Below are positions 1 to 5,933 of a stretch of DNA of 11,749 bases, in pieces. The translations under genes and the position numbers were made by a program. The DNA comes from Methanoregulaceae archaeon (lineage in GTDB: Archaea; Halobacteriota; Methanomicrobia; Methanomicrobiales; Methanospirillaceae): the NCBI GenBank assembly GCA_025453715.1, contig JALOPT010000036.1, positions 1 to 11,749 on the forward strand, written 5' to 3'. How positions within the stretch are numbered: position 1 is the first letter of the stretch; every line of letters begins with the position of its first letter. The notes beneath the pieces were generated by a model, which was given only the letters and a program-made list of their open reading frames with translations, had not been told where the DNA came from and ran no database searches.

Positions 1-1
1 G

Positions 2-160
2 GACCCGGTCTCCCTTCCCCCCGGGTCACCGGTTGAAGATGCACTCCGTATTATGTCAATGCAAAATATCGGCCATATACCCGTATTAGAAAATGGGGAG
101 CTTATTGGTATTGTTACAAGAGAAGATATCATGAAGGTAATCGAGCTGAAAGAGATGTAA
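2..160 (+). CDS. CBS-domain protein, C-terminal fragment
   Basis: An open frame enters from the left edge and ends at a TAA at 158-160, giving 52 residues. It reads as the second half of a CBS domain: a short Pro/Gly turn (PPGSP), a helix (VEDALRIM), the strand region NIGHIPVLENGELIGIVT, and the closing helix TREDIMKVIEL. CBS domains usually come in pairs and bind adenosyl nucleotides. In archaea they occur alone or appended to IMP dehydrogenase-like proteins, transporters or M50 site-2 proteases. The part that would identify the host protein lies outside the window, so only the domain can be named. It converges on the minus-strand radical SAM gene, with about 190 bp between the two stops. 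Confidence 0.85.
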   Translation, partial: DPVSLPPGSPVEDALRIMSMQNIGHIPVLENGELIGIVTREDIMKVIELKEM

Positions 161-351
161 TTCACAAATTCCCAGAAAGCTCATTATTCTCCGGATCTAT
201 TCGTTCTGGCAATACATTAAGATTAAAAATTGAATTTATAATAAATTTCCCAGAGTTGCCTCTATAAATGGATTGTGAAATCAGGGCGCGTGAATTTCCT
301 TGGATCCATTCCATATGGGAGAATAACAACCAGGTGTGGATACAGCAATTA

Positions 352-1998
352 TTATCCAAATATCATCAGGTGGTCAAGGGGTGTCACCCCGGCTACCTTC
401 CTAAAAGATTCCAGGGACTTATAGGGACGTTTTGCTGCAATCATTGCTACATTTTTCTTGCCAATACCCGGTAGCCATCTGAGGGCCTGAACAGGCAGAT
501 GGTTGATATCAACCGGTACCGGAAGGGCGGTAAGGGACCTCATACCAAAATCGACCACTGCTGCATCAAGAACCGTCCGGGTCGATACCGGTGCCGGTAT
601 TCCGACTAGGATCGGGTATGATCCCATCTGCCGTCCGAAGGAGACCTGACCTTGTATCTCGATAACTATGTTTCTGAATACCGTCCCGATTGGAAATACA
701 CGTTCGAGCATCGGCCTGTCAAATTTCACACGGACAAACTCCTTGAATGTCCTGAACCCGGCATCATGGAGGCCAAGCGTATTTGTGTCATATGCCCGTG
801 TTCCAGGAAATGGCATCAGCTGCCGTACGTTAACACGCCGGATAAGATAACTGCCAAGCAGGACCTGCTTAAGGAATTCCTGGTTATGTTCAAAGGTCTC
901 CGGCGTTTCACCGGGAAGTCCACTGATAAAATTAATACCCGGAAGGAGTTCGGGGATACCTGCTGTCCGTTGTGCGCCTACTTCATTAACCATTCTGACT
1001 GCCTCCATTACCTCCCCGGGACCTGCTTTAAGGTTGTTTCTCCTGACTACTTCAGGATCTGCAGTTTCCATTCCGAATGCTGCGACGTCACCCGGAGTAT
1101 GGTACCTGACGATCACAGAGAGTGCTTCATGACTCTCATCCGGATGACGTGCGATCGTCCCGGGGTTGATATTATCAATATGGAGTGTGCGCAGGTCAGG
1201 TGCCCTCTCCCGTATTCCTGCAAAAAGGGCCTGGAGAGCATCAGGGACGGGGGCCGGGTATTCGCCTCCTCCTGCCTGGTAGGTCAGGAGATCGGGTTGC
1301 CGGCCAAGCCTGAAATGCCTTGCACCAGCACGGTAAAGGGACTCAACTTCGGCAATAACCCCTTCTACAGGACGGTATACAGGAGGGCCGTAAAACGGTT
1401 CAGTGCAGAATGAACACCCTCCTGTCTCCTGGTGTGCACACCCCCTTGCGGTCTCGAGTTCACACATCAGGTAGGGAAAAGAAGGGTGATTTTTAATGAT
1501 ATCGCTACCGAGAATACTCCATTTGTCAGAGAGCGTGTAATCTGTACCACTCTCGGGTCGCCCTCCGGTAAGATGTGAATGAAGCGCCTCCGGGGGCGAT
1601 CCCAATAGGAGGTGATCGAACCCGGATATCGCCTGTTTTATTGCTTTCTCTCCTCCTGCCGGGGAATACCCAAAACCTATCGGGCCACCGATATACTTTT
1701 CTGGCCCCCTGATCTGGACTCCAACCAGCTGAATTTCTGTAAGCGTGGCGGGGGTGCCGCCTATGTATTTCCCCGGGACGGTCACGCCTGCAATCATTAC
1801 GGCAATGTCTGCTTTGGAAATTGACGGAAAGAGGTACGGGTCACCCCTTATCTGGTCAATTGTAGAGTACCGGACATTATATCCCTGCTCAAGGAGGACC
1901 CCGGCGGTATTCCTGATGTAAGGTGAAATATAGGGTGGAACGCCGAGACACGCGGGTTCATCCACATACCCGTCAATTATCCACGCGTCAGCAGGCAT
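352..1998 (-). CDS. Radical SAM protein with C-terminal helix-hairpin-helix (COG1031-like)
   Basis: The 548-residue product resembles the archaeal family described as radical SAM enzymes with a C-terminal HhH motif, which has no established reaction. The N-terminal ~130 residues look like a Rossmann-type segment. The cluster motif is at C187, C195 and C198, with spacing CX7CX2C instead of the classical CX3CX2C; I checked this on the DNA, and it is followed by the usual aromatic region and a Glu-rich helix. The barrel continues with GMETADPEVVRRNN and FISGLPGETPETF, both typical of radical SAM folds. Residues ~500-548 hold a helix-hairpin-helix (LPGIGKKNVAMIAAKRPYKS), a nucleic-acid-binding element. 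The ATG at 1998 lies inside the end of mptE: the two genes share 11 nt, so translation is probably coupled. It is the last gene of the operon starting at 4061. The family is clear; the substrate is unknown. Confidence 0.88.
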   Translation of the reverse strand: MPADAWIIDGYVDEPACLGVPPYISPYIRNTAGVLLEQGYNVRYSTIDQIRGDPYLFPSISKADIAVMIAGVTVPGKYIGGTPATLTEIQLVGVQIRGPEKYIGGPIGFGYSPAGGEKAIKQAISGFDHLLLGSPPEALHSHLTGGRPESGTDYTLSDKWSILGSDIIKNHPSFPYLMCELETARGCAHQETGGCSFCTEPFYGPPVYRPVEGVIAEVESLYRAGARHFRLGRQPDLLTYQAGGGEYPAPVPDALQALFAGIRERAPDLRTLHIDNINPGTIARHPDESHEALSVIVRYHTPGDVAAFGMETADPEVVRRNNLKAGPGEVMEAVRMVNEVGAQRTAGIPELLPGINFISGLPGETPETFEHNQEFLKQVLLGSYLIRRVNVRQLMPFPGTRAYDTNTLGLHDAGFRTFKEFVRVKFDRPMLERVFPIGTVFRNIVIEIQGQVSFGRQMGSYPILVGIPAPVSTRTVLDAAVVDFGMRSLTALPVPVDINHLPVQALRWLPGIGKKNVAMIAAKRPYKSLESFRKVAGVTPLDHLMIFG

Positions 1999-2608
1999 AT
2001 CCGATACGTGCCAGTAGTTTCCGGGCCCACATCAGCTTTCCCCGTTTTACCGGGTCGACAGAAGGGTCATCACAGTCAAATCCGATAAGGGTGATATGGG
2101 TCGCGCCGAGTTCATCGGCTGCAAATACTGCCCTGTCCCCGTCAGAGAACCCGCCAAAATTGTACACATTCTGTATTGGTGTACTCTGGGTAGTACCGAC
2201 TACCGGCCCGATAAGCCGTGGTACCCAGTATTGAATCAGGTGCCGGTTATCACCATGCGCATGGATTACAATGATAGTCCCTTTCCAGTTCATGTCCTGG
2301 TAATGCTCGTCGGCCCCGTCAAGGTCGGAAAAAATCGCATCCGGCCTTATGCCATGTTCTATTAGTACGAGTGCTGCAGCATCTGCAGCAAAAATGGTCC
2401 CTTCCAACCGGTCCAGCTCCCGGCTGAGGTTCGGTCCGTTTCCACAGACGGTAACTTTCTTTCCCTCGCAGCACTCCCGGAGCGTATCAATATCGTCCCT
2501 TATTAGTAGCTGTTGCAGGAGAATTGCAGACTCTTCATCTGATTTCCGGTCGAAAGTGAAGTATGCGAGGATCTCCTCGTACAATGGCTCCCACTCTTCA
2601 AATTTCAT
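1988..2608 (-). CDS. mptE: 6-hydroxymethyl-7,8-dihydropterin pyrophosphokinase MptE
   Basis: This 206-residue protein matches the archaeal DUF115/MptE family. The family transfers pyrophosphate from ATP to 6-hydroxymethyl-7,8-dihydropterin, the step before pterin is joined to the arylamine moiety of tetrahydromethanopterin. It replaces bacterial FolK, to which it is unrelated. Visible signatures are VCGNGPNLSREL (residues 54-65), a GIRPDAIFSDLDG loop with acidic D95 and D97, HAHGDN (116-121), GTTQ (138-141), GFSDGDRA (153-160) and LIGFD (174-178). The ATG at 2608 is preferred over an in-frame TTG at 2635 because GAGGGG lies just upstream, the usual Shine-Dalgarno position, and because the extra nine residues show no domain. 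The start overlaps the end of the upstream DHH gene by 11 nt, and the end overlaps the radical SAM gene by 11 nt. It acts in the cytosol. Confidence 0.9.
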   Translation of the reverse strand: MKFEEWEPLYEEILAYFTFDRKSDEESAILLQQLLIRDDIDTLRECCEGKKVTVCGNGPNLSRELDRLEGTIFAADAAALVLIEHGIRPDAIFSDLDGADEHYQDMNWKGTIIVIHAHGDNRHLIQYWVPRLIGPVVGTTQSTPIQNVYNFGGFSDGDRAVFAADELGATHITLIGFDCDDPSVDPVKRGKLMWARKLLARIGYAC

Positions 2609-4061
2609 TTTTCCCCTCGTTTTCAAGTCCCACAATATCAGTAAATTTCCGAAGGACGGGATCGATAATCAGGGAAAGGAGCTGGTCCTTGTTTTCAGCC
2701 CTCGAGAAGAAGGTAAGCGGAATGATAGCTGCCGCCATATTCGGGTGACCCCCGGCCTCACCGATATCGCCGAATGCTTCAGCAAGCACGTTGCCGATAT
2801 GAAGCCGGATATCGCGGTTTCTAACCGACATAATGATCGCTTCGTCTGTAATGCCATATACAAGTGCGGTATTGACACCTTCCAGGTTAATGAGGAGGTC
2901 AGCAGCCTGCGGCAAGGTGTCACGGTTCCGTATGTACCCGACATTAGAAAACAGGTAGCCGCTCCTGATCTTCCTGTTCCTTATTGCAGAACCGAGTACA
3001 TCAAGGGTCTCCTGTGATAATGAAGGGGACATGATCTTGTCTAACAGGTCTGCATCGGTAAGGGGGAGGAGGAACGCTGCGTAACTCATGTCCTGCGGGG
3101 TGACATTCCGTTTGAAATCCTTTGTATCCGACCTGATACCGTAGAGAAGACCGGTTGCAACTGGTTTATCAACCGGGATGTCAAGTTCCTGCAGGTACTG
3201 GGTGAGAATGCTTGCCGTTGCACCAAGGCCCGGCCTGATATCGACAAACCCGGCCGTAGCCTCGCTGTGCATCCCGTCCTTGTGGTGGTCGAGAATAATA
3301 TCTATATGTGTTCTCGGTGAGAGTGAATTATTGATTCCTGGCCCGGCACAATCGACAAGTGCGAGAAAGTTACATTCCTGCACTACCTGCGGGGTCATCC
3401 GTTCCATACGGATCTCAAGCAGGTTTACCATCGTGCGGTTTTCCTGGTGGCCGATGACACCCTCGTAAAAAATCCGGCAGTTGAGTTTTTGCGGGTTTGC
3501 ATTACGTGCGATAGCTGCCAGTGCCATTGCACTGGAGATCGCATCCGGGTCCGGGTTTTTATGGGTGATGATCCCAAGAGTGCCCTCCCAGCCGGCGAGG
3601 ATGTTATAGAGTCGCTGGGAGATCTTATTTGCATGCAGCTTATTGATTTGGAAAAGAGCGTTTTTCGCAATGAGCTGTGGTGGGTAAAATACAAACTCTG
3701 CGCCGGCGGATTCCAGTGCAGTAATTCCAAGTGGGTCTACTGCACGGGCAACAATGTGTGCCACAGGGTACCGCATTTTAATAGCCCTGACTGCTGAAAG
3801 ATTTGTTTCCTGGTCGCCGGTAAGAACAAAGGCAATCTCAAACTCATGGATTCCCAGCAGAAGGCCTGGGTCGTGGAATTCTTTTTTTATTGCATCAATT
3901 TTCCTGTCCCGCAGCTCTTTCACGCGTTGTTCATCCCGATCGATCACCAGGAATCCCGCATTTTCCTTCAGAAGCTCCACGATGATGTTGTAACCTGTAA
4001 TTCCCGCCCCGAATACGGCGTATTTAACCCGCGGGGCAGACTGCTGCGAGACCTCTGCCAT
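2598..4061 (-). CDS. RCK_N (TrkA-N)-DHH-DHHA1 phosphoesterase
   Basis: The 487-residue product joins a nucleotide-binding RCK/TrkA-N domain to a DHH phosphodiesterase. Residues 13-~140 hold a Rossmann fold with GAGITG (18-23) and the acidic end of strand 2 at D41 (VIDRDE), a pattern that binds NAD(H) or a related nucleotide. No RCK_C domain follows. The DHH catalytic domain has all expected metal ligands: H167-x3-D171-x-D173, D237 (LVDCAGPG), D258-H259-H260 and D312 (RSDTKDF). DHHA1 ends with AGGHPNMAAA (436-445), where H439 normally contacts the substrate phosphate. Such enzymes hydrolyse short nucleotides (nanoRNA, pAp) or cyclic dinucleotides (GdpP type). The true substrate cannot be read from sequence. 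The frame is open back to 4208, but the ATG at 4061 fits a TATA box 26-34 bp upstream (leaderless transcript) and the first residues of the Rossmann fold. It is the first gene of the operon with mptE and the radical SAM gene. Confidence 0.88.
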   Translation of the reverse strand: MAEVSQQSAPRVKYAVFGAGITGYNIIVELLKENAGFLVIDRDEQRVKELRDRKIDAIKKEFHDPGLLLGIHEFEIAFVLTGDQETNLSAVRAIKMRYPVAHIVARAVDPLGITALESAGAEFVFYPPQLIAKNALFQINKLHANKISQRLYNILAGWEGTLGIITHKNPDPDAISSAMALAAIARNANPQKLNCRIFYEGVIGHQENRTMVNLLEIRMERMTPQVVQECNFLALVDCAGPGINNSLSPRTHIDIILDHHKDGMHSEATAGFVDIRPGLGATASILTQYLQELDIPVDKPVATGLLYGIRSDTKDFKRNVTPQDMSYAAFLLPLTDADLLDKIMSPSLSQETLDVLGSAIRNRKIRSGYLFSNVGYIRNRDTLPQAADLLINLEGVNTALVYGITDEAIIMSVRNRDIRLHIGNVLAEAFGDIGEAGGHPNMAAAIIPLTFFSRAENKDQLLSLIIDPVLRKFTDIVGLENEGKNEI

Positions 4062-4086
4062 GTACAAAACAATGCAACGCGTCAGG

Positions 4087-4099
4087 ATATTAAGTTTGA
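4087..4099 (-). promoter_or_regulatory. TATA/BRE-like promoter of the DHH-mptE-radical SAM operon
   Basis: On the minus strand the segment reads about TCAAACTTAATAT: an A-rich BRE-like stretch followed by a TATA-like core (CTTAATAT, 4087-4094). The core centre is about 30 bp before the ATG at 4061, so transcription would begin at or within a few bases of the start codon. No Shine-Dalgarno sequence lies before that ATG, in agreement with a leaderless mRNA. This is seen by position and composition only. Confidence 0.5.
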
Positions 4100-4165
4100 T
4101 ACACGAACTGGCTGATTCCCGAGAATCCGGACTCTCAACGTAAACCTGCGGAATGAAAAAGTAAT

Positions 4166-4179
4166 ACGAAAGTTTTATT
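4166..4179 (+). promoter_or_regulatory. Candidate tRNA-Lys promoter (BRE and TATA-like box)
   Basis: The segment ACGAAAGTTTTATT combines an RNWAA-like BRE (CGAAA) with a T/A-rich box. Transcription starting about 26 bp after the box would fall near 4201, leaving a 5' leader of about 12 nt for RNase P to remove before the mature tRNA at 4214. A second AT-rich patch (CTATATTG, around 4194-4201) is too close to the gene to serve as its TATA box. Confidence 0.4.
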
Positions 4180-4213
4180 CGAGAGGATACACCACTATAT
4201 TGAGTCACCTCGC

Positions 4214-4287
4214 GGGCTTGTAGCTTAGTTCGGTAGAGCGACAGACTCTTAATCTGTAGGTCAAGGGTTCAAATCCCTTCAGGCCCG
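4214..4287 (+). tRNA. tRNA-Lys (anticodon CTT)
   Basis: A full cloverleaf folds. The acceptor stem is GGGCTTG (4214-4220) with CAGGCCC (4280-4286), including one G-U pair. The D stem is GCTT/GAGC with a loop containing GG. The anticodon stem is ACAGA/TCTGT around the loop CTCTTAA, giving anticodon CTT (4248-4250), which reads AAG lysine codons. The variable loop is AGGTC, and the T arm is AAGGG-TTCAAAT-CCCTT. The discriminator base is G4287. The 3' CCA is not encoded, as is common in archaea, and there is no intron. The flanking bases G4212-C4213 and G4287-C4288 could add two more pairs to the acceptor stem in the precursor. It is divergent from the DHH operon. Confidence 0.97.
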
Positions 4288-4288
4288 C

Positions 4289-4296
4289 TTGTTTTA
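4289..4296 (+). terminator. Short T-rich stop after tRNA-Lys
   Basis: TTGTTTTA begins two bases after the tRNA discriminator. Archaeal RNA polymerase commonly stops at short oligo-T runs without a hairpin, so this is the likely end of the tRNA transcript. The run is short and interrupted by one G. Confidence 0.4.
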
Positions 4297-4297
4297 C

Positions 4298-4673
4298 TAT
4301 TATTCTATCAACTGTTTAAACCGGATTAAAGGCTTTTTAAGATTACATCAACGATTAATTCCAAGATTATCGCTCATGATACTTCTTCTCCTCCCCTCCA
4401 TCAACCAGGTAAACAGTTATCAGGCAGAGTGGAAAATCTTTCAATTTCCCCGTTTAAAGTCAATGTTATGATAGTCTGGTCAGGGTGTACCTTCACAACT
4501 GATATCCGGTAGAAATCACTGCTGAATCTCATTCAGGAAGAGGTTGGGTCTCCGGAACTGGCGAATCATATTGCCTCTTTTTAAACAAGTCTGATATTAT
4601 TCGCTAAATATCCGCAATAAAAACAAGAGTGGTCTGTGATGGTGATTCCAGGAAATATATCCGGTTCCAATAA
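4298..4673. other. Gene-free AT-rich interval between tRNA-Lys and the wHTH gene
   Basis: About 376 bp carry no reading frame with protein-like composition or a family signature. A 60-codon plus-strand frame covering 4289-4471 begins at the tRNA end and looks like chance. The interval contains a GTTTAAAC palindrome near 4313-4320, further TTTAAA patches near 4452 and 4580, and a T-rich stretch at 4618-4626 on the minus strand (CTTGTTTTT), which could end the wHTH transcript. I see no convincing RNA fold or promoter for an extra gene. Confidence 0.5.
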
Positions 4674-5051
4674 TTATTCTTCAATATAATCCCGTAACTG
4701 CTTGATCATCTTCATCTGGTTGTTTGCTTCTGCCCTTTTATTCCTCTCGATATTATCCATAATTTCAATGATGGGGAGTGCAAGTTTGTAAATTTTTACC
4801 GGTCTTCCCTTATTTTCCGCCTTGTTCTCCCTGCTTTCAACCCATTTCTGCTCCATCATGGCTGCCATAGCGATACTTACTTCCGGCTGCCTGAGGTCCG
4901 TGCCACGTTCAATATCCCGGGACGTTGCTTCAGGGGTGTTGGCGAGGTAAACAAGGACTTTTGAAACGTTTCGTTTAATTCCGATTTTGGTAAGAAGATC
5001 TGCAAATTCCTCCTCCCGTTGTGTAAAGTACAACACATTTTTCGATTTCAT
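4674..5051 (-). CDS. Winged helix-turn-helix transcriptional regulator (ArsR/TrmB-like)
   Basis: The 125-residue protein has a winged helix-turn-helix over residues ~20-92: a first helix with KNVSKVLVYLAN, the turn TSRDIERGTDL, the recognition helix region RQPEVSIAMAAMMEQ, and a basic wing KGRPVKIYKLA. The last ~30 residues (IMDNIERNKRAEANNQMKMIKQLRDYI) form a charged amphipathic helix suited to dimerisation. It resembles a conserved euryarchaeal regulator family usually annotated ArsR or TrmB-like. There is no effector domain and no cysteine-based metal site. Candidate starts are GTG 5060, ATG 5057 and ATG 5051. ATG 5051 is preferred because GGTGAT, a good match to the 16S 3' end, lies 4 nt upstream. 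A strong TATA box and a palindrome precede it, suggesting self-regulation. It lies downstream of TBP with its own promoter. Its regulon is unknown. Confidence 0.82.
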   Translation of the reverse strand: MKSKNVLYFTQREEEFADLLTKIGIKRNVSKVLVYLANTPEATSRDIERGTDLRQPEVSIAMAAMMEQKWVESRENKAENKGRPVKIYKLALPIIEIMDNIERNKRAEANNQMKMIKQLRDYIEE

Positions 5052-5069
5052 CGACATCACCCGATATGA

Positions 5070-5085
5070 TGTATATGTATATACA
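5070..5085. promoter_or_regulatory. Perfect 16-bp palindromic operator candidate before the wHTH gene
   Basis: TGTATAT-GT-ATATACA is a perfect inverted repeat with 7-bp arms and a 2-bp centre. It sits between the TATA box (5091-5100) and the start codon, over or next to the expected transcription start near 5068-5070. A dimeric winged-helix protein bound here would block transcription. The composition is AT-rich, so chance is possible, but position and symmetry support an operator. Confidence 0.5.
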
Positions 5086-5090
5086 AATTA

Positions 5091-5100
5091 TATATAAAAA
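5091..5100 (-). promoter_or_regulatory. TATA box of the wHTH gene
   Basis: The minus strand reads TTTTTATATA, an almost ideal archaeal TATA element. It would place the transcription start about 25 bp downstream, near 5070, giving a short leader of about 15-20 nt that includes the GGTGAT ribosome-binding sequence. Confidence 0.6.
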
Positions 5101-5161
5101 TATTATTATTCTAATTTGGCCAATCCCTGGCAAAGGTCTGAATATAACGGATTTCTCCGGT

Positions 5162-5168
5162 AAAAAAA
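5162..5168 (-). terminator. T7 tract ending the TBP transcript
   Basis: Seven consecutive T residues on the minus strand lie 23-29 nt after the TBP stop codon. This is the usual position and form of an intrinsic archaeal terminator. It separates TBP from the downstream wHTH gene, which has its own promoter. Confidence 0.5.
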
Positions 5169-5190
5169 TAAGATGAGGTTAATTGAGAAT

Positions 5191-5757
5191 TTAGTTCGAA
5201 AGAAGACCAAGATTTTTAAGGTCTGACACGATTTTCAGGACTGCTGCACGGGCATCCTCCGGTTGTTTTCCACCGGTAATAATCAGTTTTCCTGAGCCGA
5301 AGAGCAGGACAACCACTTTCGGGACCTCCAGCCGGTATACAAGTCCCGGGAACTGCTCCGGCTCATATTCAATCCGGTCAAGGTTGAACCCTACAGCAAT
5401 CTTATTCAGGTTAATTCCAGCACCAAGGTCTGCCGAAGTAACGATATTCTGTATCTTGTACGTGAGGTCTTTTGGGATATCGATCTTCAGTCCACGCAGG
5501 AGATTGCCGAGAATCTCGAGACCGGTTGAGAGGCTCTCAACACTTTTTGCCCCGGTCAGCACGACCTTACCCGATCCGAAGACGAGTGCGGCAATTTTTG
5601 GGTCCTGCATTCTGATTACTACGCCAGGAAACCGCTTCTTGTTATATTCGGCATCCTTTATCTGGGACGCAAGCATGGGAAGATCCAGATAATCTGTCAC
5701 CTTCGCCGAGGCAACAATATTTTCAATTTTAAGAGATTCTTCTGGCCTGACCTTCAT
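5191..5757 (-). CDS. tbp: TATA-box-binding protein TBP
   Basis: TBP binds the archaeal TATA box and, with TFB, recruits RNA polymerase. The 188-residue product is two direct repeats forming the saddle: residues 11-~95 (IENIVASAKV...FPGVVIRM...LVFGSGKVVLTGAKS) and 102-~185 (IQNIVTSADL...FPGLVYRL...LLFGSGKLIITGGKQ). The two phenylalanine pairs that kink DNA are present: F43/F60 and F136/F153. The C-terminus ends in GLLSN without the acidic tail of some archaeal TBPs. The frame stays open for 42 codons upstream, but the normal family start is MKVRPEESLKIENIV at the ATG 5757. A TATA box centred 27 bp before this ATG predicts a leaderless mRNA. A TATA-like palindrome directly abuts the start codon. 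TFS lies upstream on the same strand, separated by a terminator-like T run. Confidence 0.97.
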   Translation of the reverse strand: MKVRPEESLKIENIVASAKVTDYLDLPMLASQIKDAEYNKKRFPGVVIRMQDPKIAALVFGSGKVVLTGAKSVESLSTGLEILGNLLRGLKIDIPKDLTYKIQNIVTSADLGAGINLNKIAVGFNLDRIEYEPEQFPGLVYRLEVPKVVVLLFGSGKLIITGGKQPEDARAAVLKIVSDLKNLGLLSN

Positions 5758-5767
5758 ATTTATAAAT
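5758..5767. promoter_or_regulatory. ATTTATAAAT palindrome touching the TBP start codon
   Basis: A perfect 10-bp palindrome resembling a TATA element ends one base before the TBP ATG, where transcription should begin if the mRNA is leaderless. It is too close to act as the promoter for this start. It could be a binding site for TBP itself (self-limitation) or a chance AT patch. Confidence 0.3.
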
Positions 5768-5779
5768 GCCACAAAACAG

Positions 5780-5787
5780 TATATAAA
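5780..5787 (-). promoter_or_regulatory. TATA box of the TBP gene
   Basis: The minus strand reads TTTATATA (within GTTTATATACT), a consensus archaeal TATA box. Its centre is 27 bp before the TBP ATG, so transcription should start at the first codon. Confidence 0.65.
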
Positions 5788-5878
5788 CAGTTGGGTGTTA
5801 TCCCAATGGATCGGCAGGGACAACCCTGGCGTTCCTGTTCGATAAATTTTAATGTTCGAAATTAATCCGGAAAAAAAA

Positions 5879-5890
5879 TGCAATATTGCA
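5879..5890. repeat. Perfect 12-bp palindrome TGCAATATTGCA upstream of TBP
   Basis: This uninterrupted palindrome lies about 92 bp before the TBP TATA box and 43 bp after the TFS stop. It follows an A8 run at 5871-5878. No reading frame with family features covers it. It may be a regulator site or coincidence. Confidence 0.3.
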
Positions 5891-5900
5891 GCTAAACGTT

Positions 5901-5914
5901 AAATAAAGAAAAAA
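5901..5914 (-). terminator. T-rich terminator after TFS
   Basis: The minus strand reads TTTTTTCTTTATTT, starting about 20 nt after the TFS stop codon, consistent with oligo-T termination between TFS and TBP. Confidence 0.45.
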
Positions 5915-5933
5915 CATGTGAATTTAAAGAATT

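Noticed and set aside
652..1413. A 253-codon plus-strand open frame, rich in cysteines, opposite the radical SAM gene
   Set aside because: It lies entirely antisense to a well-supported enzyme, with no domain pattern of its own; its cysteines come from the complement of Thr, Ala and Arg codons. It is a shadow of the GC-skewed coding frame.
2349..3017. A 222-codon plus-strand open frame spanning the DHH/mptE junction
   Set aside because: It is antisense to two clear genes and has low-complexity Ser/Arg-rich composition typical of a shadow frame.
4062..4208. A 49-residue N-terminal extension of the DHH protein
   Set aside because: The frame is open, but the TATA box at 4087-4094 lies within it and the Rossmann fold starts just after the ATG at 4061. 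The extension also reaches to within 6 bp of the tRNA gene.
4212..4288. Two extra base pairs extending the tRNA-Lys acceptor stem
   Set aside because: G4212-C4213 can pair with G4287-C4288, but G4287 is the discriminator base. Two chance pairs do not justify a special processing claim.
4289..4471. A 60-codon frame directly after tRNA-Lys
   Set aside because: No plausible start context or ribosome-binding site, and chance-like composition.
5758..5883. A 42-residue N-terminal extension of TBP
   Set aside because: TBPs begin a few residues before the first repeat, and the promoter TATA box lies inside the supposed extension.
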